From contig NZ_SWCN01000021.1 of the NCBI RefSeq assembly GCF_005116575.1, positions 32,416 through 96,415 on the forward strand: a stretch of 64,000 bases of DNA, given 5' to 3'. Positions 8,645 to 16,824 of this stretch are shown piece after piece (within the stretch, counting starts at the first letter, position 1; every line of letters begins with the position of its first letter). A program made the position numbers and the translations under genes. Below the pieces are notes generated by a model. It ran no database searches. It was not told the DNA's origin and saw only the letters and a list, made by a program, of their open reading frames with translations. This DNA is from Desulforhopalus sp. IMCC35007. Its GTDB lineage: Bacteria > Desulfobacterota > Desulfobulbia > Desulfobulbales > Desulfocapsaceae.

Positions 8645-8675
8645 CTGGCGATGTGGAGGAAGGTACAATCGCCAG
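8645..8675 (+). repeat. Inverted repeat in the leader of the second TRAP operon
   Basis: CTGGCGAT (8645-8652) is perfectly complementary to ATCGCCAG (8668-8675) with a 15-base loop. It sits just after the SDR stop and about 180 bases before dctP. No T-run follows. The rest of the 215-base gap holds two purine-rich Shine-Dalgarno-like stretches but no convincing gene. Confidence 0.4.
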
Positions 8676-8851
8676 TTGCAAGGTGTTTCAATAAGTAACC
8701 AGAAAGGAGGAGAGATACCGACGTAAGATTAGGACGTTAGACTTGTTTGAAGAATGACCAGGATGGGTGTTGGAAAAGGGGAGGATATTTCTTTCCGGCA
8801 CCTTAACGAAAATGCATGTATCAAACATGCCTTTAATGGAGGATGGTATTC

Positions 8852-9838
8852 ATGAATTGTCTAAAGAAATTTGCTCTTTCAGCTATGACTGTGGCACTTA
8901 TTGCCGGTTTTTCAGTGTCTGTTCAGGCTAAGGAATGGCGGGGATGGAACATTCATGTTGCGGGATACCCAAATACCGTAGCTATGGATAAATTTGCCGA
9001 ATTATTGAAAGAAAAATCCGGCGGTAAAATGACTCTGAAGATGTACCACTCAGGTACTCTTGGCAGTCAACCCGATGCCATTGAGCAGCTCCGTATTGGC
9101 GGGCTGGAAATCGCCAACTTTAACATGGGGCCGATCGGTCCGATTGTTCCCGAAGCAAATGTCGTATCTCTCCCATTTATTTTTAAAAGTGCCGATCATA
9201 TGTGGCGCGTTCTCGATGGAGAGGCCGGTAAAATGATCAACGACGGACTTGAGAAAAAAGGTATGATTTCTCTTGCCTGGTTTGATGCTGGATCAAGGTC
9301 TTTCTATAACACCAAAAAGCCGATTGAGACCCCTGCTGATGTGGTTGGTATGAAGGTGAGAGTCATGAGCAATGATCTCTATTCCGGCATGATTAAAGCG
9401 CTTGGTGGAAATCCTTCCCCGATGGCCTTTTCAGAAGTGTATCAGTCACTGAAAACAGGTGTTGTCGATGGTGCTGAAAATAACTGGCCATCCTATGAGT
9501 CAACCGGTCACTATGAAGTGGCTCGTTTTCACTCCGATTCCCAACATCTCATTATTCCCGAGATTCTCGCAATTAATGCAGGTGTCTACAATGCTCTGTC
9601 TGACGAGGACAAAAAGATTGTGAAAGAAGCGGCTGTCGAAGCTGCCGCTCTGCAGCATGAACTCTGGAAAGAAAGAGAAAAGGCAAGCCAGGAAAAGGCA
9701 TTGGCTGCAGGTGTTAAAGTCAATGATATTCCTGACAAAAGTGCATTCCAGGCCGCAATGGTTCCTGTCTATGATAAATATCTTGCGGACAACCCAACAC
9801 TCAAACCTCTCGTCGAGTTAATTCAAAAAACCGATTGA
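8852..9838 (+). CDS. dctP: TRAP transporter substrate-binding protein DctP (system 2)
   Basis: Periplasmic binding protein of a second TRAP transporter, 328 aa. Signal peptide MNCLKKFALSAMTVALIAGF ends at VQA-KEW. Family features include YHSGTLGSQPDAIEQL, the conserved Arg in MKVRVM, and GVVDGAENNWPSY. ATG 8852 is placed correctly behind GGAGG; an ATG at 8843 overlaps that site and is rejected. The order here is P-Q-M, different from system 1 (Q-M-P), and the two DctP proteins are clearly distinct, so the two systems probably have different substrates. Confidence 0.93.
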   Translation: MNCLKKFALSAMTVALIAGFSVSVQAKEWRGWNIHVAGYPNTVAMDKFAELLKEKSGGKMTLKMYHSGTLGSQPDAIEQLRIGGLEIANFNMGPIGPIVPEANVVSLPFIFKSADHMWRVLDGEAGKMINDGLEKKGMISLAWFDAGSRSFYNTKKPIETPADVVGMKVRVMSNDLYSGMIKALGGNPSPMAFSEVYQSLKTGVVDGAENNWPSYESTGHYEVARFHSDSQHLIIPEILAINAGVYNALSDEDKKIVKEAAVEAAALQHELWKEREKASQEKALAAGVKVNDIPDKSAFQAAMVPVYDKYLADNPTLKPLVELIQKTD

Positions 9839-9848
9839 TGTGTATTTC

Positions 9849-9884
9849 CCGTTTCCCATGAATTTTATGGGAAACGGTTTTTTT
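9849..9884 (+). terminator. Intrinsic terminator between dctP and dctQ (system 2)
   Basis: Arms CCGTTTCCCAT (9849-9859) and ATGGGAAACGG (9867-9877) form a perfect 11-bp stem with a 7-base loop, followed directly by seven Ts (9878-9884). This is a textbook rho-independent terminator lying inside a transporter operon. It would let the periplasmic binding protein be made in excess over the membrane subunits. Confidence 0.9.
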
Positions 9885-10005
9885 CAGTAATTTCATTGTG
9901 TCTTTTAGAGGTGGCTGCCGGCTGGAATCTTTTATTGGATTTGTCGGTGGTTACGCGACGGTCGCAGGATTGCCTGCGACTGGAAAAAACTATCAGGTAT
10001 TGCGA

Positions 10006-10530
10006 ATGTCCATTGAAAATGCAGAAAGTAGCAGATCTGTCTATGATAAATTCTTAGATTTCCTCTGCTATCTCAATACGGTGGTTACGGGGGTTGGTCT
10101 TGTGGTCTTGACCGCTATTTTTGGCTGGCTGGTCTTTGGCCGTTATGTGCTTAACGCTACTCCAACCTGGGTCGAGCAAGTCGCATTGCTTCTTATGGTG
10201 TATATAGGATTTTTGGGTGCTTCAACGGGGGTACATAAACAGACACATCTGGGAGTTTCCGTTTTTAAAGAGTTGAGTCCAAAACCGATACGGCGCCTGT
10301 TTGAACTGCTGTCGCACCTGCTCATGGGGGCGTTTGCTCTGGTTATGACTGTTTACGGGTATCAGCTGACTGTTTTTAAGTGGTCCGCAGAGATTCCTCT
10401 TCTCAATATTTCCGAGGGGTATCGGGCACTGCCGATTATGCTGAGTGGAATCTTTATTTTTCTCTACTCTATTGGTCACCTTATCCATTTTTTTACGGAT
10501 AAGAACACAGAACTTTCTGATTCCATATAG
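10006..10530 (+). CDS. dctQ: TRAP transporter small permease DctQ (system 2)
   Basis: Small membrane subunit, about 174 aa, with four hydrophobic segments. The family landmark is FGRYVLNATPTWVEQVALLLMV (shortened: NATPTWVEQVA), followed by YIGFLGAS. A longer in-frame start at 9898 would add 36 residues unlike DctQ proteins and would begin only 14 bases after the terminator, so the internal ATG at 10006 is preferred even though its ribosome site is weak. It pairs with the DctM at 10656 and the DctP at 8852. Confidence 0.88.
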   Translation: MSIENAESSRSVYDKFLDFLCYLNTVVTGVGLVVLTAIFGWLVFGRYVLNATPTWVEQVALLLMVYIGFLGASTGVHKQTHLGVSVFKELSPKPIRRLFELLSHLLMGAFALVMTVYGYQLTVFKWSAEIPLLNISEGYRALPIMLSGIFIFLYSIGHLIHFFTDKNTELSDSI

Positions 10531-10600
10531 AAAAAAATTCCACAAACCTCAGCGAAAATAAGTTTTCTCCCGGTAATATTTTACGACAACGATAACAACA

Positions 10601-10636
10601 ATAACCAAGCACTTCATAATAACCAAGCACTTCATA
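10601..10636 (+). repeat. Tandem 18-bp duplication upstream of dctM
   Basis: ATAACCAAGCACTTCATA occurs twice head to tail with no mismatch (10601-10618 and 10619-10636), within the 125-base gap between dctQ and dctM of system 2. It ends about 20 bases before the dctM start. It looks like a recent slippage duplication and could alter spacing of a regulatory site. Confidence 0.9.
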
Positions 10637-10655
10637 CATAGGAGAGTTTAAGGTA

Positions 10656-11936
10656 ATGGGTCTGTTCATTTTATTGTTTATATTTGCACTATGTGTAGTG
10701 ATTGGGATGCCTGTGGCCTTTGCCCTTGGAGTTGCCGCCGTATCGGCTTTTTTCTATGAAGGGCTGCCTATGATGATAGCCTTTCAACGGATTATTTCGG
10801 GCATCAGTATTTTTGCACTTATGGCGATACCATTTTTTATCTTTGCCGGTGAATTGATGTTTCATGGTGGAATTGCAATGCGTCTGGTTCGCTTTGCCTC
10901 TTCTGCGGTCGGCTCAATGCGCGGCGGTCTGGGGATCGTCAACGTTTTCTCTTCAATGCTGTTTGGCGGTATCTCGGGTTCTGCAATCGCCGATATCTCA
11001 GCACTTGGCTCCATTCTCATTCCGGTGATGAAGGAGAAGGGGTATGACGATGATTATGCCGTGAACGTGACGGTGACCTCCTCTCTTGCGGGTATTATTA
11101 TTCCACCAAGTCATAATATGATTTTATATGCTGTGGCTGCAGGGAGTGGTCTGTCCATCTCAAAATTATTTCTGGCAGGTTTTGTCCCCGGGGTGTTGAT
11201 GTGTCTCTGTCTGGCTACTGTGGCCTATCTGGTCGCTGTCAAACGGGGATATACTTCTGAAATATTCCCAGGGTTTATTGTACTGTTCCAGCATTTTATC
11301 TTTGCCCTCCCCGGGCTGATGACGGCTGTCATCATCGTCGGTGGAGTGTTGAGTGGTATTTTTACGGTGACGGAATCGGGAGCCTTTGGAACGATCTACG
11401 CGTTTATTGTCACGATCGTTGTCTACCGGGCGCTCACCTGGGAAAAGTTTAAAACAGCTGTTGTCAATTCTGTACGAACGACAGCAATGGTGATGATACT
11501 CATTGCCTGTACCGGAGCCTTTGCCTATCTGCTCACCTATTATCAGGTACCCACAAAAATGTCCGAATTTTTACTGGGGATTTCGGATAACCCAGTAATT
11601 ATTTTATTGATGATTAACTTGATGCTGTTACTGCTCGGGATGATTATGGATATGGCGGCGCTTATTTTGATCTGTACCCCGATTTTTCTGCCCATCGCCA
11701 TTTCCATTGGTTTAGATCCTTACCAGTTTGGCATGATCCTGCTCATTAATCTTGGTCTTGGTCTTTGCACGCCACCGGTTGGTTCCTGTCTTTTTGTCGG
11801 CTGTGCGGTCGGTGGGGTTAAGATTGAGGATGCGGTAAGGACGATCTGGCCGTTTTATATTGCCATTCTGGTTGCTTTGATGCTGGTTTGTTTTATTCCG
11901 GCAATTTCACTTACTCTACCAAATCTTCTTGGTTGA
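10656..11936 (+). CDS. dctM: TRAP transporter large permease DctM (system 2)
   Basis: Large membrane subunit, 426 aa, about 12 hydrophobic segments, with the expected DctM landmarks AIPFFIFAGELMFHGGIA region, GISGSAIADISALG, GIIIPPSHNMILYA and LCTPPVGSCLFVG. The Asn-Met in PPSHNM, where system 1 has PPSIPM, and other differences show that the two DctM proteins are diverged paralogues. A GGAGAG site lies upstream of the ATG. The next reading frame starts 35 bases after its stop (or overlaps it if a TTG is used). Confidence 0.93.
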   Translation: MGLFILLFIFALCVVIGMPVAFALGVAAVSAFFYEGLPMMIAFQRIISGISIFALMAIPFFIFAGELMFHGGIAMRLVRFASSAVGSMRGGLGIVNVFSSMLFGGISGSAIADISALGSILIPVMKEKGYDDDYAVNVTVTSSLAGIIIPPSHNMILYAVAAGSGLSISKLFLAGFVPGVLMCLCLATVAYLVAVKRGYTSEIFPGFIVLFQHFIFALPGLMTAVIIVGGVLSGIFTVTESGAFGTIYAFIVTIVVYRALTWEKFKTAVVNSVRTTAMVMILIACTGAFAYLLTYYQVPTKMSEFLLGISDNPVIILLMINLMLLLLGMIMDMAALILICTPIFLPIAISIGLDPYQFGMILLINLGLGLCTPPVGSCLFVGCAVGGVKIEDAVRTIWPFYIAILVALMLVCFIPAISLTLPNLLG

Positions 11937-11970
11937 GAAAGGTAGCTTACTAATTGGAGAAAAAGGTGCA

Positions 11971-13239
11971 ATGATTCGAGGAAGAGGAAATCCGCAAAAG
12001 GCAATTACAGACAACGATATTAAAGAAATAGTAGTGTCAGGAACCCCTGAAGAACTGTATACAGATCGTCGCGTTCTGGTACTGACCCCTGACACCACCC
12101 GAACCTGTCCGTTACCTCTCATGGTTGGTCTATTACAGGATATTATTGGTTCAAAGGCGAGCTGTCTGGATTTCATGGTGGCCCTTGGTACCCACCAGCC
12201 ACTTGCCGAAGAGCGGATTCTGCAACTCTATGGGATTTCCTCTGAGGCGAGACAAAGCACCTTCGCCAAAACAAAATTCTTCAACCACCGCTGGGACCTG
12301 GACGATACTTTTCGCCGGGTGGGCTATCTGACAGAAGAAGATACCAGAGAGCTATCTGGTGGACGTCTTGAAGAGAAGGTCCCCGTTGATATTAACAAAA
12401 CCATTTTTGACTACGATCAGATCCTGATTCTCGGCCCCGTCTTTCCCCACGAAGTGGTCGGCTATTCCGGGGGGGCGAAGTATCTTTTTCCGGGTATTTC
12501 AGGTGGAGAGTTTCTCCATTTCTTCCATTGGCTGGGGGCTGTTGTTACCTGTCCCGGTACCATTGGGATCAAACATACCCCGGTCCGCGAGGTCATCAAC
12601 CGGGCCATGAAGCTCATTGATGTGCCCGTGCACTGTATCTCCATGGTAGTGAAATCCAGTGAAGAGCTCTACGGTATTTATGTGGGCGATTATCTTGAGT
12701 CCTGGGAGAATGCCGCTAATCTCTCTGAGCAGATCCATGTGGTATTTAAGGAAAAACCATTTGACACGGTCCTTGGCGTTTGTCCAGAGATGTACAATGA
12801 ACTCTGGACCGGCGGCAAGGTAATGTATAAACTCGAGCAGGTTGTGGCACCCGGTGGCAAGCTCATTATCTACGCACCTCATATCACGGAGGTTTCCCGT
12901 ACCTGGGGAACGTATATGGATAAAATTGGTTACCATACCGTCGACTATTTTCTCAGCCAGCCGGAGAAGTTTACCGATATCCCCCGCGGCGTGCTCGCCC
13001 ATTCCACCCATGTACGGGGAATCGGCAGGATGGAGGGCAAGATAGAAAAACCTCGCATTGAGGTGATCCTTGCATCTTCTCTTAGTGAAGAAGAGTGCCA
13101 TAAAATCAATCTTGGCTATATGGATTGGCGTGAAATTGATTTGGAAAGCTATAAAAACCGTGAAGATGAGGGCGTTCTCTTTGTGGATCATGCCGGAGAA
13201 GTACTGCACAGAGTGAAAGCCAAGACAGAAGCGGAGTAG
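11971..13239 (+). CDS. LarA-superfamily nickel-pincer racemase/epimerase homologue
   Basis: 422-aa DUF2088 protein related to lactate racemase LarA, which uses a nickel-pincer nucleotide (NPN) covalently bound to a lysine. From the ATG at 11971, conserved positions are D41-T-T-R44, H75 (GTHQP), H160 (FPHEVVG), K170 in GGAKYLFPG (the expected NPN-binding Lys) and H183/H186. These correspond in order to the catalytic and nickel residues of LarA. The superfamily is known to include a D-gluconate 2-epimerase besides lactate and malate racemases. It lies directly before uxaC, gntK and gnd, so an aldonate C2-epimerase is the best inference. The NPN-making larB, larC and larE are not in the window. 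The start choice rests on a GGAGAAAAAGG stretch; an upstream TTG at 11929 overlaps dctM. Confidence 0.85.
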   Translation: MIRGRGNPQKAITDNDIKEIVVSGTPEELYTDRRVLVLTPDTTRTCPLPLMVGLLQDIIGSKASCLDFMVALGTHQPLAEERILQLYGISSEARQSTFAKTKFFNHRWDLDDTFRRVGYLTEEDTRELSGGRLEEKVPVDINKTIFDYDQILILGPVFPHEVVGYSGGAKYLFPGISGGEFLHFFHWLGAVVTCPGTIGIKHTPVREVINRAMKLIDVPVHCISMVVKSSEELYGIYVGDYLESWENAANLSEQIHVVFKEKPFDTVLGVCPEMYNELWTGGKVMYKLEQVVAPGGKLIIYAPHITEVSRTWGTYMDKIGYHTVDYFLSQPEKFTDIPRGVLAHSTHVRGIGRMEGKIEKPRIEVILASSLSEEECHKINLGYMDWREIDLESYKNREDEGVLFVDHAGEVLHRVKAKTEAE

Positions 13240-13243
13240 GGAT

Positions 13244-14665
13244 ATGGAACCATTTCTCTCAGAGAATTTTTTATTACAGACAGAAACCGCCAGGCGCTTG
13301 TATCATGACTATGCCAAGGATCTGCCTGTTTTTGATTACCACTGTCATCTGCCGGTGGCAGAAATTTCCGGCAACATAAATTTTACCAATCTCACCCGGA
13401 TTTGGCTGCAGGGTGATCATTATAAATGGCGGGCCATGCGGGCCAACGGCATTGATGAAGAGCTGATTACCGGCAGTGCTGCAGACGAAGAAAAGTTTCT
13501 CGCCTGGGCGGCAACTGTGCCGAAAACCCTGCGTAATCCACTGTACCACTGGACCCATCTTGAATTAAAGAGAACTTTTGGCATTGAAGGGCTGCTGCTG
13601 GGCCCGGAGACTGCAACAGAAGTGTATCACCGGTGCAACGAGATGCTTGCCATGCCTGAGCTGAGTACCTGTGGTCTTTTGCAGAAGATGCGGGTTCGTG
13701 TGCTGTGTACAACTGATGATCCCATTGACAGCCTTGAACATCACCAGAAAATCCGTACGGACAATAGCTGCGCGGCAAAGGTACTTCCGGCTTTTCGCCC
13801 GGACAGGGCGATGGCCGTGGAGGATCCTGGAGCGTATAATGGCTACCTTGACCTTTTAGGTAAGGCCGCGGATGTTTCTATTTCGACCTATGATGATCTG
13901 CTGACGGCACTCAAACTTCGCCATGACTATTTCCATGATAACGGCTGCAGGCTCTCAGACCACGGGCTTGAACAGCCCTATTTCGAAGAATTCACTGGAA
14001 ATAGGGTTGACGAAATCTTCTTTAAAATACGCAGTGGCCAGATGCTGGAAACTCTGGAGACCACGCAGTTTAAGTCCTCCATCCTCCTTGATCTTGCCCG
14101 TATGGACGCCGAAAAAAACTGGACCCAGCAGTTTCATTTCGGGGCGCTGCGCAACACAAACAGCGGAGCCCTGAAAAGGCTGGGACCTGATACGGGCTAT
14201 GACTCCATCGGAGATTTTGAGATCGGTCGGCCTCTTGCCCGTTTTTTCAATGTCCTTGCCACTGAGAATACGCTTGCAAAAACAATCGTCTATAATCTGA
14301 ATCCCCGTGATAATGAGTTGCTGGCGACCATGATTGGGAATTACCAGGATGGCTCGATTCCCGGCAAAATGCAGTTTGGTTCCGGCTGGTGGTTTAATGA
14401 CCAGAAAGACGGGATGGAGCGGCAGATAAACGCACTTTCCAATATGGGGCTATTGAGTCGTTTTGTCGGGATGTTGACCGACTCCCGCAGTTTTCTCTCC
14501 TATCCCCGCCATGAGTATTTTCGCAGGATTCTCTGTAACCTTTTTGGCAAAGATGTGGAAAATGGAGAGCTTCCAGGCGATATGGACCTGCTGGGCAGCA
14601 CCATTGCCGATATCTGCTACCATAATGCGGTGCAATATTTTGGACTGCCTGGGGTGGAGGAGTAG
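13244..14665 (+). CDS. uxaC: Uronate isomerase UxaC
   Basis: Converts D-glucuronate to D-fructuronate and D-galacturonate to D-tagaturonate. The 473 aa match the family. The metal-binding HxH is H33/H35 in DYHCHL, followed by the characteristic LTRIWLQGDHYKWRAMRANG stretch (cited as WLQGDHYKWR). Later landmarks are TTDDPIDSLEHH, FRPDRA, the QFHFGALRNTN strand and GMLTDSRSFLSYPRHEYFRR (cited as TDSRSF..RHEYFRR). It begins 4 bases after the larA-like stop and overlaps or abuts the gntK start. This is a central enzyme of the cluster and is complete. Confidence 0.97.
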   Translation: MEPFLSENFLLQTETARRLYHDYAKDLPVFDYHCHLPVAEISGNINFTNLTRIWLQGDHYKWRAMRANGIDEELITGSAADEEKFLAWAATVPKTLRNPLYHWTHLELKRTFGIEGLLLGPETATEVYHRCNEMLAMPELSTCGLLQKMRVRVLCTTDDPIDSLEHHQKIRTDNSCAAKVLPAFRPDRAMAVEDPGAYNGYLDLLGKAADVSISTYDDLLTALKLRHDYFHDNGCRLSDHGLEQPYFEEFTGNRVDEIFFKIRSGQMLETLETTQFKSSILLDLARMDAEKNWTQQFHFGALRNTNSGALKRLGPDTGYDSIGDFEIGRPLARFFNVLATENTLAKTIVYNLNPRDNELLATMIGNYQDGSIPGKMQFGSGWWFNDQKDGMERQINALSNMGLLSRFVGMLTDSRSFLSYPRHEYFRRILCNLFGKDVENGELPGDMDLLGSTIADICYHNAVQYFGLPGVEE

Positions 14666-14670
14666 TGGCC

Positions 14671-15156
14671 ATGGTGATTGTTCTCATGGGCCCCATGGGC
14701 TGTGGCAAGACGACGATTGGGCGCTTACTCGGACAGAAAACCGGCTGGGAGTTTGCCGATGCCGATGATTATCATCCCCAGGCCAATAAAGAGAAGATGG
14801 GACAGGGGATTCCCTTAGACGATCATGACCGCAAGCCATGGCTGGAGACCCTCGGCAGGCTTATTCAGGACCATGTCAGAGAAAAAAAAGATCTTGTCCT
14901 TGCCTGTTCTGCTCTGAAAAAAAGCTACCGGGTCCTGCTCGGTATAGATGAAAAAACTGTATACAGCGTATTTTTGAAAGGTTCCTTTGCCCTGCTCCAG
15001 GAGCGTATTCAGTCAAGGTCCCACGAATATATGCCTTCAGCTCTTCTCCAGAGTCAGCTCGACACCCTGGAAACCCCAGAAAATGGTCTCGTTGTAGATA
15101 TCTCTGCTTCACCAGATGAGATCTGTCAGAAAATTATTGAAAAACTTATTTCATAG
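14671..15156 (+). CDS. gntK: Gluconokinase GntK
   Basis: Phosphorylates D-gluconate to 6-phosphogluconate with ATP. About 161 aa, typical of the short P-loop gluconokinases. The Walker A motif is GPMGCGKTT at residues 8-16. Substrate-site landmarks are DADDYHP, NKEKMGQGIPLDDHDRKPWL (shortened: GIPLDDHDRKPWL) and CSALKKSYR. ATG 14671 has GGAGG 10 bases upstream; an in-frame GTG at 14665 overlaps the uxaC stop but is too close to that site. Gluconokinase is not part of the classical hexuronate pathway, so its position here, with gnd behind it, says that gluconate is an intermediate. Confidence 0.94.
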   Translation: MVIVLMGPMGCGKTTIGRLLGQKTGWEFADADDYHPQANKEKMGQGIPLDDHDRKPWLETLGRLIQDHVREKKDLVLACSALKKSYRVLLGIDEKTVYSVFLKGSFALLQERIQSRSHEYMPSALLQSQLDTLETPENGLVVDISASPDEICQKIIEKLIS

Positions 15157-15172
15157 AATACAGGAACATCAG

Positions 15173-16627
15173 ATGAAAAAATTGTCAAATATAGCTGTAG
15201 CCGGACTTGCCGTTATGGGCGAAAACCTTGTACTGAATATGGAGAGCAAAGGGTTTTCCGTCTCCGTTTTCAATAGGACAACCGCAAAGGTGGATGATTT
15301 TATAGCGGGCCGGGGTAAGGGGAAAAATATTCAGGGATGTCATACAGTAAAAGAACTGGTTGCATCCCTTGAGAGGCCACGCAAGGTAATGATGATGTTA
15401 AAAGCGGGGGAGGTGGTGGATGGTTTCATCGAACAGCTGCTTCCCTATCTTGAAGAGGGTGATATCATCATCGATGGAGGTAACTCCAACTATCAGGATA
15501 CCGAGCGCAGATATGCCTACCTGAAAGAAAAGGGCCTTCTCTTTATCGGGACTGGAGTCTCAGGAGGAGAAGAAGGGGCACTCAAAGGGCCTTCGATTAT
15601 GCCTGGAGGCTCTGAAGAAGCGTGGAAGCATCTTGAACCTGTACTGGTTCCGATCTCAGCCAGGGTCAGTGACGGGACCTATTGCTGCAGCTGGATGGGC
15701 AAGGGCGGTGCCGGGCATTTTGTCAAGATGGTGCACAACGGTATCGAATATGGAGACATGCAGCTTATCTGTGAGGCCTATCAGATCATGAAGGACGTGC
15801 TGCGTATGTCTGTTGATGAGATGCATGAGGTTTTTGTCCGCTGGAATGAAGGTATTCTGAGCAGCTATCTCATAGAGATCACAAGTGATATCATGGCCTA
15901 TAAAGATGAAAAAATGGTTCCCATGATTGATAATATTCTCGACACTGCAGGACAAAAAGGCACCGGAAAGTGGACTGTCAATGGCGCTCTTGATGTTGGA
16001 ATTCCGCTGTCTCTTATCAGTGAATCGGTATTTGCCCGTTGTCTTTCCGCCCAGAAAGAAGAAAGGGTTGCTGCCTCAAAAATCCTGGGCGGGCCTCAAA
16101 AGACCTTCAATGGAGACAAGGTCCAGTTGGTCGGTGATCTGGAAAAAGCTCTTTATCTTGCCAAGGTTGTTTCGTACACCCAAGGTTTTACCCTTATGCG
16201 TGAGGCCTCTCTTGAACGCGGCTGGAATCTGAATTTTGGTGAAATTGCCAGAATCTGGCGGGGCGGCTGCATTATTCGCTCGTCATTTCTTGATAAGATC
16301 ACAGAGGCCTACAGAACAGAGCCCGGTCTTACCAATCTGTTGCTGGCACCATATTTTACCGCCCAGGTCGATGAGACTCAGCAGAGCCTGCGCAATGTTC
16401 TTGCCACGGCAATTGAATACGGTGTTCCGGCTCCCTGTCACGCAAGTGCTTTGAATTATTATGACGGGTACAGAAGTGCAAGACTCCCCGCCAATTTACT
16501 CCAGGCACAGCGGGATTATTTTGGTGCTCATACCTATGAGCGGATTGATCGGCCAAGAGGTGATTTTTTTCATACCAACTGGACGGGAAAAGGGGGCAAT
16601 ACGACGTCCACCGCTTATGTTAAATAA
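15173..16627 (+). CDS. gnd: 6-phosphogluconate dehydrogenase, decarboxylating
   Basis: Oxidatively decarboxylates 6-phosphogluconate to ribulose-5-phosphate and CO2 with NADP+. 484 aa, the long homodimeric form. The ATG at 15173 opens into the cofactor motif GLAVMGENL, followed by FNRTTAKVDDF. The catalytic region is GGEEGALKGPSIMPGG and KMVHNGIEYGDMQLICEAY (Lys and Glu of the active site), and the C-terminus keeps RPRGDFFHTNW. The ATG has a CAGGA site and lies 16 bases after gntK. Together with gntK it channels gluconate to the pentose phosphate pool rather than to KDPG. Confidence 0.97.
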   Translation: MKKLSNIAVAGLAVMGENLVLNMESKGFSVSVFNRTTAKVDDFIAGRGKGKNIQGCHTVKELVASLERPRKVMMMLKAGEVVDGFIEQLLPYLEEGDIIIDGGNSNYQDTERRYAYLKEKGLLFIGTGVSGGEEGALKGPSIMPGGSEEAWKHLEPVLVPISARVSDGTYCCSWMGKGGAGHFVKMVHNGIEYGDMQLICEAYQIMKDVLRMSVDEMHEVFVRWNEGILSSYLIEITSDIMAYKDEKMVPMIDNILDTAGQKGTGKWTVNGALDVGIPLSLISESVFARCLSAQKEERVAASKILGGPQKTFNGDKVQLVGDLEKALYLAKVVSYTQGFTLMREASLERGWNLNFGEIARIWRGGCIIRSSFLDKITEAYRTEPGLTNLLLAPYFTAQVDETQQSLRNVLATAIEYGVPAPCHASALNYYDGYRSARLPANLLQAQRDYFGAHTYERIDRPRGDFFHTNWTGKGGNTTSTAYVK

Positions 16628-16672
16628 TGGCGGCAGGTGAGAAAACGGTGGGAATGGTAGAGCAGGTGTCAT

Positions 16673-16716
16673 TGAAACAGCCGTATCTGGAATGTTTCTG
16701 GGCCATAGCTGTTTCA
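16673..16716 (+). repeat. Inverted repeat between gnd and uxaE
   Basis: TGAAACAGC (16673-16681) pairs perfectly with GCTGTTTCA (16708-16716), with a 26-base loop. It lies in the 197-base gap between gnd and uxaE, the longest gap inside the hexuronate/gluconate gene run. No T-run follows. It could be an operator or a weak mRNA structure. Confidence 0.45.
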
Positions 16717-16824
16717 TAGTTTTCAGAGGGCTCGTGGACGGCAACCAGCAAAGTCAAACCCCTAAATATCATAACATATCAGGCATTGTACTGTAGAGAG
16801 AAGTGGTACAGTGGAGGAGACGCC

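Noticed and set aside
11929..11970. TTG start for the LarA homologue overlapping dctM
   Set aside because: The ATG at 11971 has a better ribosome site and the extra 14 residues are not family-like.
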